From Amanita rubescens (lineage: Eukaryota; Basidiomycota; Agaricomycetes; Agaricales; Amanitaceae), in contig WION01000003.1 of assembly GCA_015039365.1 (NCBI GenBank), forward strand, positions 186,001 through 250,000: a stretch of 64,000 nt of DNA. The letters run 5' to 3'. The notes under the pieces are model-generated. The model saw only the letters and a program-made list of their open reading frames with translations, was not told where the DNA came from and did not search any database. This document shows, piece after piece, positions 36,105 to 46,528 of the stretch; the stretch's first letter is position 1; each line of letters starts with the position of its first letter. Made by a program: the position numbers and the translations under genes.

Positions 36105-36500
36105 ACTAACCTGATGACGACCGACAGAGAAGACGATGATGAGGATAGTGGAACAAAGCAATCCCACGGATGCTTGCAGCAACGAGCAAGTAATGAAGAA
36201 CCAGTACATGGGATCGAGTTGGGCCTTTTCTTGGAACAAGGCGGCTACCAGAGCCCTGTAGAAATGGAGAATGAGAGCATCAGCCATGACATGGCAGTCG
36301 GCGAAATACTGAATCACGTACGCGAGTAAGATGCTATCAAAATGGTACCGCCTCCCACACGGTAACAATTAGACCTAGCTAATAGTTAGAGGTGTGGCAA
36401 GACATGTGCATGCCGATTACTTACTGAAGGCGAACTTAGGGTCTTTTGTTGTATGGAAGGCCGAGATACTGAAGGTCGATCAGATGTGATATTGAAGCCT
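36105..36500 (-). pseudogene. Broken membrane-protein family copy D
   Basis: Only exons 1 (end), 2 and 3 are recognisable. Exon 3 (near 36110-36260) is well preserved: ALVAALFQEKAQLDPMYWFF and LLQASVGLLCSTILIIVFS. Exon 2 (near 36315-36362) has lost two bases after GTGTGGGAGGCGGT compared with copy A, shifting the frame. In exon 1 the expected IPTFHASLATRAED has drifted to ISAFHTTKDPK. Nothing resembling exons 4 and 5 follows exon 3. It is therefore a truncated, decayed copy. Confidence 0.8.
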
Positions 36501-36577
36501 CCTGTTGTCTGGTGCGTAAGTTGTACCCCAAGTTTGCCTTGTAAATCACTCAAACGTTGAAGAAATCGATCAATCAA

Positions 36578-37205
36578 ACACCTCCTTTCAGCCGAACACC
36601 GTCCGGTCTAAAAGTTAAGACAACGCCTTGCCCGTGGTTTTTTCTCAGCGGAAGTGCTAAGACAGCAGGGAATCAATCATGTGTCCAATGAAGGTACTGG
36701 TATCGATTTTTCTCGTAGGTGGATGGTGCCAGTTGGGAGAAGTGGACTTCAGAACGTATATGTGACGTATCGAATCATCATAATGTTCAAAACCTTACAT
36801 CGCAAACCTCAGTCGAGGACATGCGCATCTGAGATTGATTTCAGCTTTACCGATCATACGTCGTCGCCATCGCATGCAACAACTCAAAATCAGAATGTTT
36901 ATTCGCGGTCCCCTCTGTTCGGTATTGAAACCGGCACTAACCTAGCACGCCAAATTATATCGGGTCCATCGATTGGCCAAAGCCGGTGACACGAGGTAAT
37001 AGATGCGCGAGGACAGTACGGCAAGCACGATACCACCTTGGAGTAACACTAACATGGCAAACCTTCATGAAAAACCAAAGAGGGCTCATGAGTCGTAGTG
37101 TGTGTTTCGTTCTACACCATATACAATACTGATACAAGAGAGGAACCATAGCAAACTCGAAGCACGACGATAACAAGTTCAAAGCATAGATGACGTGAAT
37201 TGAAT
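36578..37205. other. Intergenic, no gene seen
   Basis: The segment lies between broken copy D and copy F. No coding feature is recognised, only short frames without similarity to anything else in the window. Confidence 0.5.
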
Positions 37206-38135
37206 TCACGCTGATAGTTCAGACTGTCCAAGAGCCTGAGATATACGAGGTAGATGAAGCATGAAAAATCCAAATCGCGTTGCGGCGAGGCATATCATCA
37301 GGGACAACATGATATCTGCAACTTTGAAATGATTTTCACCTGTCCCTTGGTCAGGGCAATTATTGTGATTAGTATGTGACCATATAGCGTCGACGCCCAG
37401 GGCCACCATCAGCATCAAGATGCTCCTATATCGATGGCCGTTGTAAATCAAGACACGACCGAAACCTGCGACATACCAGACGGACCATATGCCAGGGAGG
37501 GGAAAGTGGTCCCAGACGGACCAGCACAGAAAACGCAGTCCACCCACATCGACGAGAAGATACTTTTCATGTGGTACATCACGTTGGTTCGCGCAGTGGT
37601 ACGTGAGACTAACCTTATGACGATCACTTGAAAAGAAAATGATGAAGATGGTGGAGCAGATCAACGCCATGGATGCTTGCAACACCGAGGCGGCGATGAA
37701 GAACCAGCATGTGGGGTTCACTTGGGTAGACTCTTTGAACGACGTGGCTACGAGGGCACTGTGATGGGTCGGTCAGCATTAGCCGGCGACGGTCGACGAG
37801 TACTGAATGATGAGTACTGAATTACTGACGCGAGTAAAACACTAGCCAAGTTACGCACTGCCTCCCATACGGGGACAGCGGTCTTCAATTCTGAAAAGGA
37901 TCAGCAAAATTGCGACGAGCTGTATAGTCGAGGCGTACTCACCAAACATGGAGTCCTCAGCTCTGGTTGCAAGCGAGGCGTGGAAGGTTGGTATGTCGAA
38001 TGTCAAGATTGTGACGAGAAATGCCTCATAGTTTATAGGTAAAGGGGGGTCGGGACCGACGGTTGCTTCACGCTGATTCTCGCCAGCGGAGTCAGAGAGA
38101 GTGCTAGTGTACGATGTGGCGGTTAACATGAGCAA
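37206..38135 (-). CDS. Multi-pass membrane protein, tandem family copy F
   Basis: All five family exons are present on the minus strand. They show INYEAFLVTILTFDIPTFHA, LKTAVPVWEAVRNLASVLLA, CWFFIAASVLQASMALICST, FLCWSVWDHFPLPGIWSVW, and a last exon with SILMLMVALGVDAIW and FGFFMLHLPRISQALGQSE. The start is one of two close methionines at 38135 or 38129. Splice phases follow copy A (for example TG|gtatgt before the last exon). It is closest in sequence to C and G and shares with them the ending SQALxQSE. Function unknown. Confidence 0.82.
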
Positions 38136-38170
38136 TGGATGGCGTTGTCACTTTTCGGTTTTATTCCCCG

Positions 38171-38178
38171 TTTATATA
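38171..38178 (-). promoter_or_regulatory. TATA box of membrane-protein copy F
   Basis: On the minus strand TATATAAA lies 36-43 nt upstream of the ATG at 38135. Confidence 0.6.
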
Positions 38179-40065
38179 TTCCCTGCACGACGCTGATTGC
38201 GAAATGAGCGCGAGAGAAGGCATTCCTTTGAGTTTAGAGAGTACTCGTGCCTCAGCGGGTTTTGATGAGATCAGCGGCTTGAATTTGGGGAGATTTTAGA
38301 TGTGAAACTGACACGTTCCTTTTAGCTGTCCCCCGTATCTGCGATGGCCATGACCTTTATAATTAACATTTGCGCCGTTTGTGTGGGCATAGTACCTGAA
38401 ATCCGTATACCATAGTCTGGCGCTTCTGCCAGTGCACTTACGGTTTGCTGTGCTGCTGAATCAGGAAAGGAAACATGACACTGCTTGCAATGTTGAATGC
38501 GCTACTACTGAATCCGCTGAGCTTGGGATGGCCGGTGCCACAATTTGTAATTATAGCTGCGGTGTCCCGGGTCCGAAAAGATCCTTGCTCACCGCTCACC
38601 TTCCATCATCTGCATCAGCTACTAAGTGCAATGCCGATTCGACTACACCATCAAATGTATTACATTAGCACCTGTCTGGAACAACAAAGCAGGGTCTTTG
38701 CTCAGCCGACATGGCAACTTGAAGTCAGTGATGCATTGCCTGTTGTGCAAAGTGGGGGTACTACTACCAGTCAAAGTTGCCATGTCTATAATGGTTAGTT
38801 AGGATTAAGCATTGCGTGTGTCTGATTACAGAATGGTCATTCTGTCTGTTACTAAATTGCTGAGGGCAGACTAGGAACAGCTATATGTCACCCAAAGTAA
38901 ATCGGTCATCAAACTTACTGCCGATCCCTCGTCCGATCCGCAAATCCCGCCCTGCCCGATACCTACCCTTAACTTAGTTCCATCAGACTCCTACCCAGTG
39001 CGTACATATATCATATCTACCGTACATATATGGTAGATAGAACTCCGTCTGTCGTGAGACCTGTCTGATGGCTAGAACGGCGTCCGAATGAGAAGTGAGA
39101 CTGCCATATAATGGCCACTATCCGGCACTTTAATCCAAGTTTCGGTCTAAAGTTTCATTCAGGACACGTGTATATAGGACATTCACATATATCCGTATCG
39201 GAAACGTAGTATATTTGATGCATTAGACCATTCCACTCCCAGCCTGCCAGGCTCATGATAAGTTTTCTCCAACTAAACTGCGCGTACTGTCGACAGCATC
39301 GGAGACGATGTCTTGCATATCGTCATCACCTGCTATAGTATCGACATTGTAGTACTGCACACCCCGGGAGCAGGACCTTCCGGAGAAGGGATGCCGATGT
39401 GGATCCTAGGTTCCAGTGAGCAACGAGACGAAATGGAAACAGTAAGATGAGGGGCAACGACGGTGACTGGGCCTGTGAGAGGATCTGTTGACGTGTTCTG
39501 TTCGGGATAAGGGGGAAGTAGTAGCGGCAGCCGCCTCCGGGGCGTCATTGGAAAGCATTTGGGTGAGTAAGGAGGTAATGGCAGAGCAGAAACAGGTAAG
39601 GGTATGGCTGCAGATGGGAATTTCAAGTTCGCAAGTCAGATTCCTTGTTGGTCAACACGACCAGAGGTCTGAGTCGACATTCGAATTATCCGTGGGCGGT
39701 CTGATTGACTTTCCATTTATCTTATCCGCTCCAGCGGTTTCCCACGGAGTCAAAGCATCTATCTTTCAAAACCTTTCAAATCTCCCAGGACGCTGTACGG
39801 CCTCACAACCTCACAACCTCTGAGTCACCACATCCAGCTTCATCGCGGGACAATCACTAAAGCCATGTTCTATAACATAAAGGCCTCCGGAGACAACCGC
39901 TTCACGCTACCCCGCGGTTGAGCACTGTCCAAGCTATGGCTTGCGTTTTTGACTCGGCCATACTCACTCTTCACAGCCACCTTTACAGAGCGGTTTCAAT
40001 TACTAATAGGTAAGGTTCATATCGAAAAGATAGCATGACGTGCATAGAAATAAAAGCAAAGATGC
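38179..40065. other. Intergenic, no gene seen
   Basis: This 1.9-kb stretch has only short frames without recognisable features. A small inverted pair (CATGGCAACTT near 38708 and AAGTTGCCATG near 38773) and an AT-rich CATATAT cluster near 39005-39045 are visible. Confidence 0.45.
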
Positions 40066-40666
40066 CGTGTGAAGGTGAGCGTGTCCTAGATGGCGAACGC
40101 TCGGGTTCGTCTTCTCGAGCATCTCTCCTCCCTCGGAAAGTTGAAGAAAAGCTTGAAGCAGACGAACGAGACGACGGGTTGCGTGACGCGCGACCAGCAG
40201 GCGGGGCTTGCGTATCGCGGTAGAGATTCTTTAGGACGAAACCTAGAAATTTGGCTTAAAACCTGCTCTACTGGGGAACCAGGGCAAACGAACCTTTCAA
40301 TCCTGGGGCTTTCTCTTCTTGTCTCCCAAACCCATACGTCTTGTCGATGCTCTTGAACGGGCCAAATTCGGACTTGACATCTGCGCCCCAACCGTAACCG
40401 GGAGACTTTTCAGTGTTATTAGTGGGGAGTGAATGAACGATATAAACGCTGGCTCGCCACCCTTTCCACTCCACACAAATCGCTTGGAACCATCGGAATC
40501 CGTTGTTTTGGGAAGAAACTCGGCACGCCATGACAGAATAGAACGCATATCCTTCGCGGATTTACGGAAGACCAGTCCCAGGAGCATATTTAGGCACTCC
40601 ATGGAAAACAGGAAAAACGCAGATACGAGTGTGTAGTCATCAACATGGTGAGAGAGAATTTGGGTC
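40066..40666 (-). pseudogene. Duplicated fragment of the four-TM gene at 50.1-51.4 kb
   Basis: This stretch is a diverged copy of about 50167-50799 in the same orientation. On the minus strand it begins inside the exon carrying SHHVDDYTLVSAFFLFS and runs into the C-terminal exon, whose end is missing. Relative to the source it has small deletions, including five bases just before the codons for ESLPRYA that destroy the reading frame. It has no promoter or 5' exons, so it should be non-functional. It abuts the duplicated block carrying copy G. Confidence 0.88.
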
Positions 40667-40687
40667 AAACGTGCCGGTAAAGGAGGC

Positions 40688-41750
40688 TCATAGTACGCAT
40701 GTTATAGCACAACATTCAGTATCTACATATTTACAATAGATTCATGGAAAAGCCCATACATTGTATGTTCGACAGCAAGGTCAGAGCACGATAGCGAGTT
40801 CAAAGCACGACAATGGGGCAGCATTGTGACATGAATCGCTCATTCACACCGATTCAGACTGGGCAAGGGCCTGAGATATACGACGTAGATGAAGCATGAA
40901 GAATCCAAATCGCACTACAACGAAACCCATCACCAAGGACAACATGACCTTTGCGATCATGAAATGATTCCTGCATGTGCCTTTGCTAGGGCAATTATTT
41001 TGATCCGTATCTGCCGACATAGCGTCGACGACCAGGGCCACCATCAACGTGAGCATACCCCTACATCGATGATCATTGTCAAGACACGACCGAGACCTGC
41101 GACATACCAGACAGAACATATCCCTGGGAAGGAGAAGTGATCCCAAATGCTCCAGCACATGAAACGTAGTCCATCCACATTGACGAAAAGATACTTTTTA
41201 CGCGGTACATCACTTTGGCTCGCAAGCGCAGTGGTACATGAGACTAACCTCATGATGATCGTTCGAGAAGAAAATGATGAACGTAGTAGAGCAGATCAAG
41301 GCCATGGATGCTTGCAGCATTGAAGCCGCGATGAAGAACCAGCATGTAGCGTTCACTTGGGTAGACTCTTTGAAGGACGTGGCTACCAAGGCTCTGTGAT
41401 GGGTCCGTCAGCATTAGCCAGCAACGAGTGTTGAGTTACTAACGCGAGTAAAACGCTAGCAAAGTTACGAACTGCCTTCCATACGGGAACAATAGTTTTT
41501 AGATCTGAAAGAGGATTAATAAAATTGTGGCGAGATATGGATGGAATTACTCACCAAACACGGCGTCTTCGGCTCTCGTTGCGAGTGAAGCATGGAAGGT
41601 TGGTATATCGAACGTCATGAATGTGACAAGTAAAGCTTGATAGTTTATGGGCCGTGGTTTGGGATCGACGCCGCCAGGTTGGCTGACTGAGGCGCTGGGG
41701 TGGGAAGGCTCTTCGTTTGATAGCATGTGCGGTGCGTTGTACTTGCATCT
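40688..41750. repeat. Segmental duplication of 33951-35045 (copy C block)
   Basis: The block, including the gene and its 3' flank, matches the region directly after Mrp51. Similarity begins with CTCATAGTACGCATG, which at the source contains the Mrp51 stop codon, and is lost at about 41750 (35045 at the source). Single-base differences and small indels are scattered through it. Confidence 0.88.
40844..41726 (-). CDS. Multi-pass membrane protein, tandem family copy G
   Basis: This near-duplicate of copy C keeps a proper start at 41726 (MLSNEEPSHPSASVSQPGG). It continues with INYQALLVTFMTFDIPTFHA, a Trp-helix exon, CWFFIAASMLQASMALICST and FMCWSIWDHFSFPGICSVW. The last exon ends FGFFMLHLRRISQALAQSES. 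Splice donors match the family. Membrane topology as for copy A: four or five helices, short polar N-terminus, basic residues after the last helix. Function unknown. A fragment of an unrelated gene lies just beyond its 3' end. Confidence 0.82.
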
Positions 41751-41768
41751 GTTCTTTTGATATGGCTC

Positions 41769-41776
41769 CTTATATA
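41769..41776 (-). promoter_or_regulatory. TATA box of membrane-protein copy G
   Basis: TATATAAG on the minus strand lies 43-50 nt upstream of the ATG at 41726. Confidence 0.6.
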
Positions 41777-42718
41777 CGCGACAAGTCTATAGCCAAAGCC
41801 TAGTAAACTGCAGCCGAGTACAATTGTTATCGGGCGCTGACTCGCCAAGAATAGCCCAGGGATCGAGTCGTCCAGGGTTGCTGTGTTAGGGGGGGGAACG
41901 TGTACAGCATCGCCATCGCCATATTGAAATACATTCAGATGGAAAAAGGAAAGAGATCGATACGTAGCATGGAAGGAGCGCTTGTTCGGTGGTAGCCGCG
42001 CGTGAGTGATCAAGTTCTCACCCAGACTCCGTAATCACTTACTATTGTACGCATGGCAGCCGCACCGTCCGACTAGGAAGAAGAGAGGAAAATCTCATCC
42101 GTCAGGAGATATGCAAAGTCAATAGAGGGCTCATTCAATGTCTACTTATGTAGATCAAAGACACCTCATCAAAGGTGGAAATCGCTACTACTAGGCAATC
42201 AAATCTTCCCAATCACCGCAGACTGCAAATCCTGGTTCTAAAGGTGGCGAGATATTGAAGGATGGTGACATTCTCTTCACACAGCCACTATCGCGGCTTC
42301 TAAAAACATTGTCCGTCTTCATCGGTTTGGGTTGACGGGTACCTGGGTTCTTCCCCATATGCGAAATACTCGCAACGCGTGACTCGTCCAATCATCCTGG
42401 ATGTGTCACCATCCACTCGGGCTTGTCAGTTTGTTGATGAATTCAGTTGGCATTGGAGTAAATCGCAGCGATGCCCAAGGGAAGGCCGTAAGGACCTGCT
42501 ACGTGGCCAAGGCCAAGGTGGACTAGTCTTACTGAAACAAGGTGGCAGCGCAATGAGAGATCATCCCCAGGTAGCATGGGTTCATAATATGCATTTCATA
42601 CTACGTATTTGGTTTTTACATATTTACAATGAAACTGGAAGCAATCAACAAGGACCACAAAAATATTCACACCGAGAAGCAAGGATAGCAAGGTGAAAGC
42701 GAAACGTAAATCTATGGT
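41777..42718. other. Intergenic, no gene seen
   Basis: The right part (about 42587-42650) resembles the 3' flank of copies C and G, so copy H shares a conserved 3' trailer with them. A G8 run lies near 41889. No other gene is recognised. Confidence 0.5.
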
Positions 42719-43614
42719 TCAGGTCAACTCTGCCTCCCCAAGTCGAGCCTGGACTACACGGCGCAGGTGAAGCATGAAGAATACAAAGCGCACTGCAGAG
42801 AGAAACATCACAATGCATACCATGACTTTCACCGTTGTGGAATGACTGTCACAATCACCAGAACAACTGTTTCCAACTGCTTTTGGGCATACAGTGTCAA
42901 TGACCAGTGCAATGATGAAAGTACAAGTGCCCCTAGGCAGAAGACTGGCATCAGTTATCATCGAGACCTAAAGACTGTTGACTTACCAAACACTTGATAT
43001 GGCTGGCGTGGAGAAGAGGTCCCAGACACTCCAAAACAGAAAATGTTGATTCACATTGACAAAGCGATACTCATGCTGATTTTGGGTTACATTAGCTCAG
43101 GCCTGTCCTCGGCCCATATGTGAGAAACCAACCTCGCGATGAACACCAGAGAAGGAAATGATGAGAATAGTAGAAGAGATTAACGCCAGAGAACCCTGCA
43201 GCAACGAGCAGGTGACGAAGAACCAATATCCAGGGTTGACTTGTGCTTTGAAGGATGCAGTCACCACGGCACTTAGAGGGCGAAAAGTTAGTTACAAAGT
43301 AGCAACCGACGAACATCACATACGCGAGCAAAATGCTGGCAAAACTCCGCAACGCCTCCCATACGGGCAAAGTAGCTTTCAGATCTGGACAATGATTAGG
43401 AAAACAGTGACGAGATACTCGTGAACCCACCAAACGTTGAGTCCACGACTCTAGTTGCAAGCGAGGCATGGAAGGTAGGGATGCTGAATGTAAGAATTAT
43501 GGTAAAAAAGGCCAGATGGTTAATTGCGAGAGAATTTGAGTTGACGGCTACGTCAGGTTGGCTCTCGGCCTTTGCAGCGACGCCAGAGGAAGCAGAGTCC
43601 TCGTCTGTAGACAT
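42719..43614 (-). CDS. Multi-pass membrane protein, tandem family copy H
   Basis: The start is chosen at 43614 because the protein then begins MSTDEDSASSG, matching copy A; the frame is open further upstream, to 43695. Family segments follow: INHLAFFTIILTFSIPTFHA, DLKATLPVWEALRNFASILL, YWFFVTCSLLQGSLALISST, FLFWSVWDLFSTPAISSVW, and a last exon ending VRFVFFMLHLRRVVQARLGE. The fourth-exon acceptor (AATCAG before CATGAGTATCGC) parallels copy A. It is the family member nearest the transposon-like element. Function unknown. Confidence 0.83.
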
Positions 43615-43659
43615 GAGAAGGAGGTTGAGTATCTCATCTGTGGTACGCAGTTGCCCGTT

Positions 43660-43666
43660 CTTATAT
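43660..43666 (-). promoter_or_regulatory. Possible TATA box of membrane-protein copy H
   Basis: CATATAAG-like sequence on the minus strand lies about 46-52 nt before the ATG at 43614. Confidence 0.45.
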
Positions 43667-44364
43667 GTGCATCCGAGTGACGGTCGAATTGCCATCCATT
43701 GGTTGTACTATTCTGACGCCGCGGCCAGATAATCGGGGATTGCGGGGTCCGACACTCAGATTTCCCTTTCGGGTATTGATAATGTGATATCCAAGACGAT
43801 TCGGTGGAACCTTGTTCGTTCATTGATCAAACAGACACAAAATATACCTCGCTTGAAGTGGTCCGATTCGCTGGATCACTGTATGACCGAAATAGCCGAG
43901 AGTTGAAGTTTCCAAAAGGCTTGCCCTGAAATCCATTCGGGGTCGACGTCGTTCTGGAACTAGTCTCATTGCCTGAGCCTGCCAATTCATGGATCAAACA
44001 GACACAAGTGGCCATCAACAAAACGTCACGAGCCTAACAAGGCTCTCCAAGGCTTGGCAAGGCTTTGTCACGCATTGCAATGGTGCTAACCCTTGGAATC
44101 CTCGGGTGCCTTCTGGGCCCTTGGAGATTCCACAAGGCTATCATAACCTTGCAAGGCATAGCTAAGCCATGGGATCCCTTACAAGGTAGCCCCAAGGCAT
44201 ACCACAAAAAACCGGGATAATCACACGAATTAATAAATAAAATATCATATATTGTTATTTAAATATGTATAATATATATGCATATAACGAGCGCGAATGG
44301 CGGCTACTGGAACTGAAGTGAGGATTGAAGCGGAAAATAAGAGGAGGTATTAGAACTGACCTTT

Positions 44365-46407
44365 TTAACTTCTGTTCTTCCTCTTGCTGCGAGTCCGAAC
44401 GCCAACACTGGCTTTTTTCTTCTTCTTTGCGTCAGATGCGGCCTCTGAACTGGCCTGGCGCTTTTTTTGGGCTCTAGATTTGCATGCATTGCTATCCGTG
44501 ACTGGTGGTTCTGCGGCGCCTTGACGATTCATGTCGAGGTCCGTCAGCCTGGGGGTACTAGTGGAGTCTTCACGTGGTTGGCTGTCACAGCCCTGCGATT
44601 GGACTTGAAGGTTGGACTCGAGCGCGTCAGGGTTTTGAGGCAGCGGGGCGTCATTTTGGTGGTTGTGGGTGGACTGCTCTGCTGGAGCGTTTTCGTGTTG
44701 GGGATTCGGAGCGGCTCGGAGCACGGGGTCAACGTTGTCAAGATTGTCGTTGGTGACAGCATTTTCGCGGCTTGCAGCTTGGCGGCTTGGAGAGTCATTG
44801 TGTTGGGGATTCAGAGCGGCTTGGAGCACAGGGTCAACGTTGTGGTCAACGTTGTTGGTGCTAGCATTTTTGCCCCTTTTGGCTTGGCGGCGACGACGTC
44901 GTTGGACCTTGATTACTTCCATTGGATCGTCTGCGGATTCATCTTCTGTTTCAGTACCAGACCGATTCTGATGTTCGCGTCCGCGGTATAGCCCAACTTG
45001 GCTGTAGCTCCATTGGTTTAAATCGCGATGTGCAATCTAGGGGGCGCTTACAAATTCCACCAGTCTAAAGTTTCCTGAACCCACGGATCAGGTTCCCGGG
45101 GTTCCTCAGGCTCTTGATCGTCTTCATCTGCCACCGGATTGAATAGTCGGATGATCTGATTGTAAAATGCCACCAGATCAACACCACTAACCTGTGTCTC
45201 CGGTTTCCATTCCTTAGCGGAGGACAGGGTAAAATATGTCTAGAAGTAAATCAATTACTGAATCACCGTGATTAGCAACTCAGATTACCTGTACAGCAGC
45301 GTACGCTATAGTTTGCGGGTCACAGCCATGTTGTCGGTAGCGCTGAGGTTTTGTAGGGCGTGCGTCGATGTGAACTGGTCCAAGCAAAGCGGTGCTTGGG
45401 CCAGTAAACAAGTGTCGATATACCTAATTTTCGTTAGATGGTGATATCCAATTGACAAGTTAACGTACTTTGACCAAAAGTTTTCCACGGAGTAGGCCAT
45501 TATCCATGTCATCAGGGTCGTAATCAACACCTTCATCATATAGGAATGTCGGAAAGTCCAGGCTGGTCGGCCTAATGACTCGTGTCCTGACTTTGTTCAT
45601 ATAGTCCCTAAAGAGGAATTAGTTACACACAAGGGCGAATTCAGGGTCGCACTCAGGATTGCGATCAAAGGCATCCAGCGATTTTCGAGGAACCAGGAGA
45701 CGGCCGAAGATCGTATGATTGAACCCGCGCGTCACTGATTTCAAGCCGGCGATAATTTCGGGCTGTGTGACTGAGTCCATATAATAAAAAATTTGGGTCT
45801 TGATCCCGCTTGAGTCGACCTGGCGCTGTGACTGGCCTTGGTCCGTCATCTAGAGCACAAAATCAGATATGTACCATAAAATGATTCACATACTTACGTA
45901 TTTGCTCAAATCAAAAACTAGAGTTGGATGCATGAGCATTTCATTCAGTATGGCATCAAACTCTGGGATGAGATCTTTGAGACGGTCGAACAGTATGAGA
46001 TCTTCATCCGGGGCGCTGCCTGTGATTATGGCATTGATCACGTCAGGGAATGATCCGACGTGACGTGCATGGGAAATACTCACGGGGAGGATTCACCTCC
46101 CAAGTCACTGGCAGGAGGATTACTTGCTTTCTGCAAGTCGGACAATCTCTTCTGTGCGCCAGCTGTTAAGATGTCACCGACTCTAACGAAAGGATAGACA
46201 CCCAGTGGAAACCAGCGCGCGGCCCTGTGGAAAGGTTCGAGGACGACCCTGGCCGTCGGGTATGTGATTGACGGTATCATCGCGTGGCTGTGATGTTACG
46301 TACTTTGACACCTTGTCGGAAGGTTTTTTGAGTGCATCAGCAATGGCATTTGCACGTTTAGAAAGTGGGTAAAATTCCTCGGGCCCAGGGTCCAGAGCAG
46401 CAGACAT
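44365..46407 (-). CDS. DUF6698-like protein of a fungal transposon neighbourhood
   Basis: Eight exons (46407-46304, 46248-46084, 46015-45898, 45849-45653, 45607-45469, 45423-45289, 45239-45052, 45001-44365) join to a 560-residue frame with no break. The core contains FPTFLYDEGVDYDPDDMDNG, LLRGKLLVKVYRHLFTGPST, QTIAYAAVQTYFTLSSAKEW and a WVQETLDWWN-type end. I recall this pattern from a large family of hypothetical basidiomycete proteins, which I believe is DUF6698, often found with KDZ or Plavaka transposons. The C-terminal 200 residues are low-complexity with repeated NVDPVL-AA-NPQH phrases and end in a basic KKKKK/RSKRKNR region, likely a nuclear signal. Molecular role unknown. It is divergent from the gene at 46529, with 121 bp between starts. 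Confidence 0.8.
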
Positions 46408-46528
46408 GATATAAGACTTGAGAGAGGTGAGAACCTGAAAATTTTACGAGCAATTGTTTGTTTATGCCAGGAGCAGCACGTGACTACAAACGCGTTCAAC
46501 GCGTTCAGCAGCTGGCTCACACCTCATC

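Noticed and set aside
44467..44991. Long + strand frame opposite the DUF6698-like gene
   Set aside because: It is the antisense of a repetitive coding exon; it has no splice logic and no domain.
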